Assembly: GCA_003427395.1 (NCBI GenBank)
Contig: BFEA01000024.1
Coordinates: 3,215,603 to 3,279,602, forward strand
Origin: Chara braunii
Taxonomy: Eukaryota > Streptophyta > Charophyceae > Charales > Characeae
DNA: 64,000 nt
Reading direction: 5' to 3'
Part shown: in pieces, positions 10,724 to 21,901 of the stretch
Layout of the letters: each line of letters opens with the position of its first letter
How positions within the stretch are numbered: position 1 is the first letter of the stretch
The notes under the pieces: generated by a model
What the model was told of the DNA's origin: nothing
The model's database searches: none
Seen by the model: the letters and a program-made list of their open reading frames with translations, nothing else
Program-made: the position numbers and the translations under genes

Positions 10724-11960
10724 TAATCTTTTGAAAGAAGTATTTTGTCATTCTTTCTCCCTCCTCCCATTCCTGCAACTGCAGTCCCCGTGTCTTCCAC
10801 CTCGCCCAGTCTCCCAACTCTGCACTGGCTGCCTCCATTACCTTCTTATACAGCTCCACTCCTGGGTAACTGATTAGATTCCTCTCTGCAATACGTAGTG
10901 CTCGCTGTAGTTCTACCTCCCGTGCTGAGCGTTTGGCAGCTAACTGTCTGGGTACTGTTGCTGTCGCTCCTCACCGATCCTCAATTCAATCTGTGAAGGC
11001 CTGTGTTGTTGGATTGTGTGCCAGGCACACTTGTAGTAGGGCCTGCCTCAGTTCCGGAGTCTTGAGCAACGAGTTATTCACCTTGTAAAAGCTTCTACCT
11101 CTCTGGATCTCTTTGTCAGTGGTGAGGTTGAGGAAGATAGGTTTGTGGTCGAGACTGGTGTAGTATGGCAGGTCCCCTATCGTGGAAGAGTGTAGCGTTC
11201 CTATCAGAGCTTGAGATATTAGCAAGTAATCTATCCTGGAAGCAGAGATGTGCTGGCTGCGGTCAACTGTGTATGGGTCGATGAGGTCCCAAGCTGTCAT
11301 GAGATTATGGATGGGGAGGGCTTCATCCCCCACCGTTCCTACCCCTAACCGTTCCCCTGACATTCTCTCTTTAAGTGGTTCCGAGGCAGCATTCCAGTCC
11401 CCGGCTAATATGAGGTGTCTCGCCGGTTCGATGTGGGCCTGTACCGCGTCTATCATGATGGACCGGGGCTGACCTGCGTTAGGACAATAAACTGAGAACT
11501 GATCTTCTTGGTAGATAAAGTTGAGTTCCACCCATCACCCTTTCCCTTCATCCGTCTTTACCTCTTGAAGCACTATTTTGTTTGCCGCTTGAGACCGCTT
11601 ATTCTGCAGGATTGCTACCCCGGCTGAATGAAACCGTCCTGCTGTTGCCCAAAAACTTGTCTTGACCCACCGCAGTTGCTTGAGGATGCGGCTCTGAATG
11701 TGCTCGTGCTTCAGCGAGTCCGTCAGATGGGTTTCCTGTATGCAGAAGAAGTCTGGGGGGTTCTAACAAAACCAGTCAGAATATTTAAGGACATTATTCT
11801 ATTTGTCGGAAATTTGTCCTGGTTTTCCAGGATCTGCACCATTCCGTTGATATTCCAAGACACTCCCCTCAGGTCCGGCTCTCGTCTGCTTGGTGTGGTC
11901 ATTACCCTTCTGCGCTTGCTCGGTTCTTCTCTTAGGGGGTTCTCCATTAGGTAATGCTAT
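10724..11960 (-). pseudogene. LINE endonuclease domain (APE type), broken
   Basis: Read on the minus strand from 11947, the sequence begins with GVSWNINGM, typical of the start of an APE-like LINE endonuclease. After a frame change the frame 11531-10986 carries LAGDWNAASEP, SRIDYLLIS and SLDHKPIFL, the catalytic D-W-N, the D-Y strand and the final D-H. After a stop, the region between endonuclease and RT continues, ending in GERMTKYFFQKI exactly at the E1 LTR. This enzyme nicks target DNA to prime LINE reverse transcription. Several stops and frame changes show it is dead. Confidence 0.88.
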
Positions 11961-12389
11961 CTTGGCCTCCCCGGCTCATCGTGTGGCTCTTATTCTGCGA
12001 TAATCGTGTGGCTCTTATTCTGCTGCAAGTTATCGCTTGAAATATTTTTCCGTACTTCTTTGACCTAACTGTGCATGGAATTGAACAGCAGCATTTTTTA
12101 CGTTAAAATATATCAGGTAAGAGTGCGGTAGCTCTTTGATGAGGATAACATGGCATATCGCACTCGAAACATTGGCCTATTGGCTTGACTTGACTTACGG
12201 GAATGTGTGGATTTGTCTTCGTGGTTTCCATCTTTTTGTGTGACGTATCAGCTTCTCAGGCGTCACAGACGAACCTCACTGAAGAAGGCAGCAGGTCAGG
12301 GCCTAAGTGCAGCTGAGGTATGGGAAGTATTTCAGATGCAATCGAAGGTTACAACGTGAATTTGAGTCATTTTTCGCTGTCGTGCCAAA
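11961..12389. other. No gene; probable 5' flank of the LINE
   Basis: A 24-bp direct duplication (ATCGTGTGGCTCTTATTCTGC, about 11977-12024) is the only structure I see. CAAA at 12386-12389 is the left target-site copy of E2. Confidence 0.4.
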
Positions 12390-12958
12390 TGAAAGGCCTT
12401 CCACGATTCAGACCCCAAATTCGGGTCTCAGGGTCAGAGGCCCTGGCCAAGAAAGGCCGAGTTAGTCAATGTCAGCAAAGTCACAGTCGGGAACCTTAGC
12501 AGTCCAGTCCAACAGGCACCCAGCAAACAGTCACATCTCAGGGGCAAAAGTCACGTCTTATAATGAAAAGTTATATCGAAGAGTCACATCCCACGAGTAA
12601 AAGGGCAGTTCCACAGACAAGAGTCATGTCTCAGAGGCAGGAGTCACAGTCCACAGTCAAACCATATGCTAAAATCGAAAAGTCATGACTCAAAGGCCCA
12701 AGCAGCAGCAGACCAATGGAAATTCGGGAAGGTTCCAGGCCTTCACATTCGAAAGCAGACAGGCCGTGGGGATGTGGTACCTAAACCAGTCAGGCCCCAA
12801 GAAGCAGAGGCTGGCACGAGTTGAAGTGCAATCCAAGACGACAAAAGGACTGGCCAGCCTCCTCATTCGGGCACATTGCTCATTCGCAAGAAGTATGGAA
12901 GTGCTGGTGCACTTGTGCGCTGTAGTGAGGGGCAGAGCGCTGAGCCAGGATGTCGCGC

Positions 12959-12959
<1 letters not shown>

Positions 12960-13029
<70 letters not shown>
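12960..13029. repeat. (GA)n microsatellite, about 70 bp
   Basis: An uninterrupted AG dinucleotide run inside the E2 5' LTR. It lies in the part deleted from the 3' LTR. Confidence 0.95.
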
Positions 13030-13033
<4 letters not shown>

Positions 13034-13394
13034 GCGGGCAGGGAGAAGGCAGCCATAGCTGCGCCAGTGCAGGGTGTTAGTGGTAGTTAGTAGGGAGCCA
13101 GTGGGCGTAGCAGTGGATGTATTCAGTGTATATCCTTGAGCAGAAGTTAGTGAGTATGCAGTGTATGCACGCATGTAGGGAGAGAAGATACAGCGAGGAC
13201 ATAGCTAGGGAGAAGACCAGCAAGGGGAAGAGATACATAAGAGAGAAGAGCAGTAGGGAAAGAGATACTTACCTGAGAGCTTATGGTGGTTACTGGTTAC
13301 CTTTTGTATGCGCTGATGAGCGCTGGTGACTTGAACTGTTATTGCTCTTGTAATAACTTGTTGGAACTCTAAAGCTGCACTACTTGGTCTTCAT

Positions 13395-13555
13395 CTCTCT
13401 GGCCTTCAGTATGAATCTCGTGTGATCTTACACATGCATGTGGTGTGATTGTGTGCACTCATTGGTGATGAACTNCTCTCTGGCCTTCAGTATGAATCTC
13501 GTGTGATCTTACACATGCATGTGGTGTGATTGTGTGCACTCATTGGTGATGAACT
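13395..13555. other. Exact 80-bp duplication around a single N
   Basis: 13395-13474 is repeated at 13476-13555 with N at 13475. The same duplication with N occurs in the other LTR at 21503-21663. It is most likely an unmerged contig overlap. Confidence 0.85.
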
Positions 13556-13573
13556 GAGCGGTTCATAGCAAAC

Positions 13574-13585
13574 TGGTATTGGAGG
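13574..13585 (+). other. Primer-binding site of E2
   Basis: TGGTATTGGAGG begins three bases after the LTR end. It resembles the initiator tRNA-Met complement for seven bases and then diverges, so it is either decayed or complementary to another tRNA. Confidence 0.6.
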
Positions 13586-14108
13586 AGTTGCTCGTTACAT
13601 CCACTGGACATCGCTGGCAACGATTAAGGCCGGCGAGAAGGGAAGATATGAAAGAGAAGTGAGTGGGGAGAAGTCTGATGAAGGGGGGGAAGGTAGACCG
13701 AAGAAGAAGTGGTTAGCTGGACTGGTGATTATGTACCTGCTGCTGCGTTGGAGCGTTGGAGCGGTCGTGGAGCTTCGTCAACGGAACGTTCATTGAAGAG
13801 AATCCCCCTATAAAACCTGTATTGCTTGCTGACTTGTCTTGGTGTTTGGTACCTCCCTCACTCTGGTGTTGCTGCCGCTGGGCTGGTCCAAATCTTGTGA
13901 CATAGTGGATTTGCTTAGGGTCCAGCAACCAGTCCACTCGTGAAAAGAGAAAGAAAAAAAAAATACACGTACAAACATATAGTTTTGCGTAAGGTATTTG
14001 CTTAGGGTCCAGCAACAGTCAGACCCACTCAGGAGATAGTAATTAGTAGTTGGGGTTAGGTCTAAGTGGTGAGGTGATGGAGGCCGCTTACATGTGCTTC
14101 TAATCACC

Positions 14109-14420
14109 ATGGACGACTACCCCATGTTCTCACTTTTGGCCCTGTCTGTGCTTTGGGGCCCCCTTCTTCGCTTCATTTTCCCTCTTGGCTTCCAACGGAC
14201 TTTCTGTTCACATGTGGTATTAAGGTCCGGGAAGTCAGCACAGGCGAATGCAGCTGAGGAGCAGGCAGAGATAGATCGCTGCCTGGCTGAGAAGAAAAAA
14301 GAAAAGGAGGAGAAGAAAAGAAAGGAGGAGGAGGAAGTGAATAAAAAGTTGTTAGAAGAGAAAAAAAGCATGGAAAGGGAAATGAAAGAAAAAGAGAAGA
14401 AGTTGTTGGAGGAACTGGAA

Positions 14421-14455
<35 letters not shown>

Positions 14456-16164
14456 AGAAGAAGAGGGAGAAGAAAGTGAGAGGTTGATAAGAAGAAGAAC
14501 CCAGCAGACAGAGGAGAAGGTTGAAAGCAGCCATGCTGGGGAAATCAGGTTGTTGCAGATGGAGGCGATGGATTGGTGGGACGGTTCGGGTATCAGACGG
14601 AGATGCCGGAAGAGACCGAGGAGGAGAAAAATGCTTTTGTACTTAAAATGACAGCGGCAGCAGATCAAGAGGAGAGGGACTTGTTGATAGAAGATAAAAG
14701 ATCCGAACTCAACAACAAGTTGGTGGCTGCAAAAAGACGAGTGTAACGACAAAAAGAGGATGAAGGAGGAGGGGGAGAGGTTGCAAGCACTACTGAAAGA
14801 ACAAAAGAATAAGCAAGCTTCTACAAACGAAAGGTTTCCATCAGGGAGAGTTTGAGGGAACTTGGAACAATTTCCTGCGCACGGCCTCTCAACAAGTAGA
14901 TGACCGAATCTTTGGATATTTAAAGCAGCTAGATGAAACCCTCACCAAAAAGATAACTGATCCTGCTGTGGTAAGAAAATTAAAGCTTGGTGGTGGGGGA
15001 GGAGATGGAGGAGACAGTGGTGATGATGGAGATAAGAAGGGGAAAGGTCCCAAGAAAGAAGGGAACAGCGAAGCGGAGGAATCCAGGCAGAAGATGAACG
15101 TGAAGCTACCATGGACATCTAATGGGAAAAAGGAAGAAAGTGTCTTCCATTGGGAAGCCGCTATGGATACTTATCTGTACGCACAAAAGATTTTGTTCTG
15201 GGACCACGTTTTGATGGCAAGTTTGTGTATGGCAAGGGATGCCATTAGCTTTGCCATCTCCTTGTTGAAAGAGGTTGGATGCATTACCATGGTTCAGTAT
15301 TCGCAATGTACGCGTATTGAGGATTTCTTTAAGGCCCTCGGAGAGAGATTTGAAGATAAGAATCTGGCCCGTAGAACAGAGTCCTTAATCCTCAACATAA
15401 GTGATCGTAAGTGGAAGAGTGCGTCAGTCATAAAGGCCACAATTGATGAACTGTTGCAATGCCCAGATCACGGATTGACACCGACACGGATCCTAAATAA
15501 CTTCGCTAGAGCGCTCCCATGTCCCCTAAAAACACAGCCATATCCCCGCACCAAAGAAGAGGGGATGACCTATGAGAAATTTAGCAAGATCGCAGTAGAT
15601 CATGCTGGTTTCCTACAGGAGGCACAATACTGCCACTATTGGAAAGACCTGCAAGCAGGAAAGAAGTGGAAAGACCGGACAATTTCAGGTAATATAGCAG
15701 GCAAAGATAACCTACTGGTCACCTTCGAAGAAGGAGGGGTAGAGTCACTTACCTTCGACCAAATATATTATGGATTAGAAGAAGACAACAATGGTCACTT
15801 AGCCCAGGGAGGGGACTATGCGGCTGTTGCAGCCCGCGGGGGAGGGCGACAAGGAGGAAGAGGCCGTGGTAGAGGAAGAGGAGGCTGCGGTCGAGGTGGA
15901 AGAAAAGGACCCGCCGCCCAGACGGGTAGTGGCGAAGGTAGCTACTATGTGGAAGGAAGGGGTAATGGTCCCTTGCAAGGTGGAAGAGGTTCTTACTCCA
16001 CAGGGGGAAGAGGTAGAGGTAGACAGTCATACCCGGAACACCCAGGGATAGTTGAAGGCAAACCTCGGTTAGACATGGGTATAGATGAAAAAATATGAGA
16101 AGAGCGTCGCAAGGCCGGCCAATGTTTTAAATGTGGTGACCCCGACCACATAGTTCCTTTTTGT
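14109..16164 (+). pseudogene. gag: E2 gag: coiled coil, capsid, RGG region, zinc knuckle
   Basis: ATG 14109 starts MDDYPMFSLL, a hydrophobic N-terminus also found in E4 (MDDYPMYSLL). A Glu/Lys-rich coiled coil follows (14270-14480, with an uninterrupted GAA/GAG tract). The frame breaks at 14651. The capsid (about 14830-15820) contains the FHWEAAMDTYLY segment; it is followed by a Gly/Arg-rich tail with RGG-like repeats, an RNA-binding type. A TGA at 16096-16098 ends the frame eight codons before the zinc knuckle CFKCGDPDHIVPFC (16123-16164, CX2CX4HX4C), which is intact and in frame with the capsid. Confidence 0.85.
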
Positions 16165-16379
16165 CCAGAGTACAGGTACCCAAAAGGGAACGGCCAGTAG
16201 AGGTTGCAGTTCCCTCTACAGGGACTCTGGATACAAGCAGACTGTCAACCTCCCATCCAGAGGTCCCAATGGCAGAGACTGAGACGGTGGTTGGCCCCCA
16301 CCTAGTTAGCTGCCCAGAAGTTGCTTGTATCAGGACTTCTCTAGGTGGTTCCCTCGCAAGCATTGGTGATGAACTGATC

Positions 16380-16980
16380 ACTCGTCGCCGTGATTGGGCC
16401 GAAATAAAGAAGAAGAAAGGGCAGTTGCTAATTGCCGATATAGAGGTTAGTAAAGTAAGAGTGGGCGCATTAATAAATAGCGGGTCAACACGCAGCTATA
16501 TAAGCAGCTGCAGAAGATGCGCCGAGGGTTGAAGGTCCAGAAGTTTGACCAGCCTATCGTAAGCAAGCTAGCAAATAATAGAGAAATGGTAGTAGATAGT
16601 TATGTTGAAGGGGTTAGGGCATACTTTCGGTTGGAGGCAGGGGGTAAAGTGGAACAAGTTTGCACTCCCTGACACTCTTAGTGGAAGACAGTCTCCCTTT
16701 TGACATGATCTTAGGAACAGATTGGGGCGAAGTTGCGGTTGCGGACATCAAATTGGGTGAGCATGAGTGTCCTCTCCCCAGTCCCCAGGGTGGGAAAAAT
16801 AAGGTACGGTTGTTTCATGCATCTGGTGCAGAAAATAGCCTAGCCCATTGTTGTATGAGTGTCCCTACATTTACCCGGCATGTGGCCAAGAATGGCCTCA
16901 CAGATCAAGTGTTTGTTGCGTATGTGCGCCCGGTGAGTGAAGAAGAAAGAAAGATAGAGCATGTTCCCCCCGAGATATAG
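16380..16980 (+). pseudogene. E2 aspartic protease, inactive site
   Basis: The retropepsin signature reads GALINSGSTRSYIS, so the catalytic Asp is replaced by Asn at 16476-16478. The domain then shifts frame and resumes at 16660 with SLTLLVEDSLPFDMILGTDW, matching E4. With no catalytic Asp it cannot work, and the frame ends at 16978-16980. Confidence 0.8.
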
Positions 16981-16989
16981 AAATTGATG

Positions 16990-18300
16990 AGTGAGTTTGC
17001 AGATGTGGGAGAGGCCCCGAGTGGAGTAGTTGAAAGAGCGATCAAGCACCAGATCGATCTTGAAAATACCCAAGGGCCCGATTTATAGAATTTCTCCCAT
17101 GGAACTGGAAGAGTTGCGGAAGCAATTAGATGAGCTATTAGAAAAGGGGTGGATTAGACCAACTTCCTCACCATTCGGTGCCCCAGTGCTATTCGTACCA
17201 AAGAAGGGCGGTGAACTACACATGTGCATAGACTACAGGGGGCTGAATACTATAACTGTAAAAAATGCAGAGCCGCTACCCAGGATAAACGATTTGTTGG
17301 ATAGGGTGCAAGGTTGCAAGTATTTTTCAAAAATCGATTTGAAATTTGGCTACCATCAGATTGAGGTAGAGCCAGAAGACCAGCATAAGACGGCCTTCCG
17401 GACTAGGTACGGACACTATGAGTTTGTCGTAATGTCGTTTGGTCTAACTATCGCACCTGCAACATTCCAAAGATGTATGAATGACTTATTTCATTAGTGG
17501 CTTGATAAGTTTGTCGTTGTTTATTTGTATGATATCTTAATTTTTATCAAAAATCTAAGCGAACAGAATGAGCACCTTTGAGTTGTGCTAAATAAGTTGT
17601 AAGAGGGCAATTTTAAGATTGACCCCAAGAAGTGTGAATGGGCGAAGCGTCAGGTTCTATATCTTGGGCATATGGTAGATGGTGTGACAACATTAAACCG
17701 GAAAACGCTAAGATTGCAGCCATTAGAGACTGGCCTAACCCATGTACGCTGACAAAATTGCGTTCGTTTCTTGGTCTGGTCAACTATTACCGCAAGTTCG
17801 TTCGGACGGTACAGTAATTGCTGCCCCATTACGCAAACTGCTGAAGAAAGAAACTATATGGAAATGGGATCAAGATTGTACTACGTCTCCCAAACGTCTA
17901 AAAAAATGTCTAATTAACTACTCGGTATTGAAAGTCGCAGATCCATCTTTGCCGTTCGTAGTGACCATTGACGCCAGTCAATACGGGATAGGAGTCGTAC
18001 TCTAGCAGGACGATGGCAAGGGGTACAAGCCAGTTGAGTTTGTCATGTCGACTACCTAGTGAGAAGGTTGCCGCTTCCACGTATGAAAGAGAGTTGTTTA
18101 CTCTCCGGGAAGCCCTGAGTCACTACCGACACTATCTGTCAAGACGCCACTTCAAAGTGTACTCTGATCATGAGACATTTCGCTGGCTTAGAACGCAGGC
18201 CCGTATGACACCTAAACTGACAAGGTGAGCCGCTGAGATTGATTAGTTTGATTTCGAGTTGAAGCCAGTCAAGGGGAAGTATAACATTGTCGCCGATGAG
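16990..18300 (+). pseudogene. pol: E2 reverse transcriptase and RNase H, broken
   Basis: RT motifs appear in order: [54 protein letters not shown] follows at about 17495, and the catalytic box is YLYD instead of YLDD (17522-17533). RNase H is recognisable (TIDASQYGIGVVL, YERELFTL, SDHETFRWL), with stops at 18003 and 18226. The RT sequence is closest to E4. Loss of one catalytic Asp plus stops make it inactive. Confidence 0.88.
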
Positions 18301-18735
18301 TGAAGTAGGAGATCTGACTTTTTTCGGTGCCATTGTGACATATTTGGATGTAGGCACTGATCTGCAAGAGAACGTTAGGATTGCATACGTTGCTGATCCT
18401 ATCTATAGTGCTTTAATAAAGAAAGCGCAAGAGGCACCTCATGAAGTTCGGGACTATAGAGTGACTCAAGGACTGTTGTTTGAAAAACGGATGTGCATGA
18501 TAAATTGTGTATTCCAAACAATGAAGAGATTAGAAGTTCGATCATAGGGGAATGTCATGACACTGAGGGAGATTTCGGTTGGAGGAAGACGTATGCTAAC
18601 CTCCTGCGTCCCTATACATGGACTGGAATGAAACATGACTGTATCGCTTATGTGCAAGGCTGTCAAGTTTGTCAGCGGAACAAGAGTTTCACACAGCCTC
18701 CCCTTGGTTTACTCAAACCTCTGCCTATTTCGTCC
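18300..18735 (+). pseudogene. E2 integrase, N-terminal part
   Basis: The HHCC zinc finger is visible (ECHDTEGDFGWRK, where the second His has become Asp, then CQVCQRNK). The frame reaches PLGLLKPLPIS, just before the DDE core, and then meets foreign sequence at about 18736. The core with the first two catalytic Asp residues is missing. The remainder of the integrase resumes at 20447. Confidence 0.82.
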
Positions 18736-20446
18736 TGTGTAACCGGCTGAACGCGCGTTCACGTTCAAACGCGCGATTTCATAGCCCCCGGGGCCGCGTT
18801 CAGTCGCGTTCAAACGCGCTGCGCGCCACGTGGCGCGTAAAAATTGAACGCGACCTCGCGCCCCGCGCGCGCGTATTGCGGACTATGGGGTGGTGTCACT
18901 CGTTCACCAAACCCCGAAAGTGAAAAAAAAGGCCTCCCCGGAGTACCACCACCCCCACCAGCAGCAACCCCTCCCCCTCCCCGCCGAACCGCGTAAGTGC
19001 GACCTCACCCCCCACCATTGTGTGTGTGTGAATGTGTGTGTGTGTTTGAATGCTCCTTCTTCTTTTTTTCCCGGGGGGGGTGGAAGAAACCCCCTAACAC
19101 GGCTCAGACGGCCCATGCAGGCTGTCTCAGGGGTCCTCGCAGCCACGTGGCGCAGACCCCCCCACCAGAATCGAGCCAGGCAGTGAGTATGAAGCAGAGC
19201 ACGAGCTGGCCGAATATATGCTCAGGATTCAAGTTCAGGTCTGTGTTTCAGCAGTTATGGGTTGCTCACGTAGCTAGGCCGTGTTGGTCTCTGCACGTGA
19301 TTCTCAGGGCTTGGCTGCACTACTCACCAAATGTGCAAAACTAGAATGAATCTTCTGCAGAACATGGAATAATACGCCGCCATATGTTCTGTCTTTTGTG
19401 CATGTGCTAAGTAGAGGCCCTTAGGGCCACTGCACTTATTCCTAAGAAAAGAAAAAAAAGAGACTAAGTCTTCCCCAACGCCTTGATAACCTCCAGATAC
19501 ATTCTATGAGGTGCTCTTGTGCCTGTGCCCTCAGTGAGGGCGTCTACGGGAAAAAACAGTGAAGCAACGAAAAAAAAGGAGGAATCCCTTATGCTGTGAG
19601 TGAGGGCGGATACATGATGCTGCAGCAGTGACACAGTTAGGTGCCACGAGCCTGCCTGGCTGGCAGGGCACTACAAAGAGTTGAAAACAAAAAGAAAAAG
19701 AAAAACCAACTGCATATCTTTTTCCCAACGCAGTGGCCAGATACATTCCTAAAAGCACTAGTGTAAGTTCCATCCTCCCCGACCCAAAGCATCTGCTCTT
19801 CAGGCCTCGTGGGGACTCTTTGTTTCTTTCTTTTTTTTTGTTCTTTTTTTCCAATTTTTTTTTGTCGGCCTCCAACCCTGCCCCGAGCCCCCTGTTTTCA
19901 GGAGCAGGCTACTAGATGGACTTTGCATTTGCCTGGGAAAGGTGTGGTGGTTTACAAGTATCACCTGCTGTGCGTACCGAAGCCTGAAGAGCAGATGCTT
20001 TGGGTCTGAATAAGTTCAATTTGTGGCCCTTGTGGGGCAGTCCATGATTCTGAATTGCTACCGGGGTCAAGGTGGAGTTTTAACTCACAGTACCATTGGT
20101 TAGCGGCCTGCTGCAGACTGTACCATAGGTTTCAGTATCATGAATGTATGTATACAAGCCATCTTTCCGGTTCCATGCAGTCATAATCAGGGTCTCCGAA
20201 GAAAAAGCAGCCTGATCATGAATGTATGTATACAAGCCATCTTCCCGGTTCCATGCAGTCATAATCGGGTGGATTGTATACAAGCCATCATAATCAGCCT
20301 GGGCGAAGAAAAACGACAAAAAAGAAAAACGGGAAAAAAGAAAAACAAAAAAAAAAAGAAAAAAGAGAGATTTTCCTCGTTTTCTTTTCTTAGGAATACG
20401 TGCAGTGGCCCTAAGGGCCTCTACTCAGCACATGCACAAAAAACAG
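18736..20446. mobile_element. Palindromic insertion replacing the integrase core
   Basis: About 1.7 kb of unrelated DNA sits where roughly 400 bp of integrase core should be. The left part (18736-18900) is very CpG-rich with repeated GTTCAAACGCGC words. From 19389 the sequence is a nested palindrome: an outer inverted repeat of about 65 bp (19389-19453 against 20381-20446, three or so mismatches) and an inner one of about 29 bp (19781-19809 against 19978-20006, 23 bp perfect). A 78-bp unit is tandemly repeated at 20138-20290. No transposase is visible, so it could be a non-autonomous foldback or MITE-like element. I see no clean target duplication. Confidence 0.65.
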
Positions 20447-21291
20447 GATCCAAGTTGACTATGTCTTCAGGTAGACATCCTGAGACTAACGGACAGACCG
20501 TGCAAATGAACAAACTGTTGCAGTAGACGCTGCGAATGTATATCCGACCAGATCAGGTTGACTGGGATGAACATCTGTCCAAAGTTGCTAGTGCCTATAA
20601 CAATTTTGTACATCTATCTACTTGTAGAACACCTACTGAATTGCATTTGGGATGGCGCCCTCGTAGACCCATAGACTGTTAAATCCTGATCAGATACAGA
20701 GACTTCCACCGGGAACTCGAGAATTTGTTGTGCAGTATCAGAAAGATATTGAAAAGGTTAAAGGAAATATAGCTAAAGCACAGTATCAAATGATAGAGCA
20801 AGCAAACAAGCATCGTAGACCCTCGCAGTTTGTTGTGGGAGATTTAGTCTGGGGAAAATCCAAAGAGTTTCTTCTTGAGGAGAACATCTCCCAGAAACTA
20901 CTACCTGCCTATAGAGGATTGTGGCAGATCTTAGATGTGATTGGTGATATAGATGGTCCTTCCTACGGTGTCAAGATACCTCCACACTTACACACTTATC
21001 CGGTGTTTCATGCAGCCAAGCTTCTACCGTGCGTTACTAATGACTTGTTTCCTACGCGTAGATCAATGATTCCCCCTGGATGGGAAGTATGATGTGGACA
21101 GAATTGTTGGGGAAGATATTCTCAGATCCGGACGCAGAGGTAGGCCACAGCGACAGTACAAGGTAAGATTTGCTTATCAAGAACCATCTGAGGATCGCTG
21201 GTTTACTAGGGAAGAGCTGATTCAAACTGCACCGAATATTGTGTCTTACTATGGGAGGGCTCGAAAAGGAATTAATATAGTGGATAGGTAG
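20447..21291 (+). pseudogene. E2 integrase C-terminus and chromodomain-like tail
   Basis: Resumes with GSKLTMSSGRHPETNG, which contains the third catalytic residue (Glu of the DDE triad), then LHLGWRP, VVGDLVWGKSKEF, PPHLHTYPVFHAAKLLP, and after a frameshift the chromodomain-like DRIVGEDILRSG and RWFTREELIQTAP. A stop falls right after KLLQ at 20524. The sequence is close to the corresponding part of E4 (50569-51400). Confidence 0.85.
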
Positions 21292-21329
21292 TTGTTTCTC
21301 AGAGGACTTCGAAATTAGGCCGGCAAGAG

Positions 21330-21678
21330 TGAAAGGCCTTCCACAATTCAGACCCCAAATTCGTGTCTCAGGGTCAGAGGCCCTGGCCAAGGAAGGCCGA
21401 GTTAGTCAATTTCAACAAAGTCACAATCGGGTACCTTAGCAGTCCAGTCCAATAGGCACCCAGCAAACAGTCACATCTAAAGCTGCGCTACTTGGTCTTC
21501 ATCTCTCTGGCCTTCAGTATGAATCTCGTGTGATCTTACACATGCATGTGGTGTGATTGTGTGCACTCATTGGTGATGAACTNCTCTCTGGCCTTCAGTA
21601 TGAATCTCGTGTGATCTTACACATGCATGTGGTGTGATTGTGTGCACTCATTGGTGATGAACTGAGCGGTTCATAGCA
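21330..21678 (+). mobile_element. 3' LTR of E2 with 832-bp internal deletion
   Basis: Starts TGAAAGGCC after a weak purine tract (GGCCGGCAAGAG) and ends TAGCA. It equals the two ends of the 5' LTR joined at a TCT microhomology (21477 region), lacking 12539-13370. An 80-bp duplication around N 21583 repeats the artefact in the 5' LTR. It is followed by CAAA (21679-21682), matching CAAA before the 5' LTR. Confidence 0.85.
21503..21663. other. Exact 80-bp duplication around a single N
   Basis: 21503-21582 equals 21584-21663 with N at 21583, at the same LTR position as the artefact at 13395-13555. Confidence 0.85.
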
Positions 21679-21901
21679 CAAATACCCTTACAAGGGTATT
21701 TGGCGTGCTTTTTCTAAGCTACGCCGGTGCGGCCCCTTCCGAAGTTGACGGCGCGCTCGAGGGGGTGAGAGTTGAGTCCTTGCCTGGGTGAGTGGCGCGC
21801 ACGGTGTGTCAACGGCGGGGTGCCACCATGCGGGGCCTAGGTGTGCACGATGTCGCAGGCCAGCGGGACGCATGGCCCTCGTCCCTTAAAAAAAAAAAAA
21901 A
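21679..21901 (+). repeat. Short dispersed repeat, copy 2, with poly(A)
   Basis: Begins at a perfect 10-bp inverted repeat AAATACCCTT/AAGGGTATTT with a two-base loop, runs through a GC-rich body aligned to 1709-1922, and ends in a run of 14 or so A (about 21888-21901). The tail suggests LINE-mobilised SINE-like origin. I see no convincing pol III boxes. Confidence 0.5.

Larger units (their letters stand above)
12390..13570 (+). mobile_element. 5' LTR of Ty3 element E2
   Basis: This 1181-bp LTR starts with TGAAAGGCC and ends with TAGCA just before a primer-binding site. Its first 149 bp and last 200 bp match the 3' LTR (21330-21678); the middle 832 bp are absent from that copy. It contains several TCACATCTCA-like short repeats (12480-12690), a (GA)n run, and an assembly duplication around the N at 13475. 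The family differs in sequence from the E1/E3 LTRs. Confidence 0.85.

Noticed and set aside
12371-12389. Similarity of the E2 left flank to 1695-1711, suggesting an interrupted copy of the short repeat
   Set aside because: Only about 12 of 15 bases match and homology does not continue further left; it may be chance, although the right flank is a real copy.
13574-13585. E2 primer-binding site as a perfect initiator tRNA-Met match
   Set aside because: Only the first seven bases fit; called as decayed or for another tRNA.
14117-14752. Minus-strand Ser/Phe-rich frame opposite E2 gag
   Set aside because: It is the complement of the Glu/Lys-rich coiled coil.
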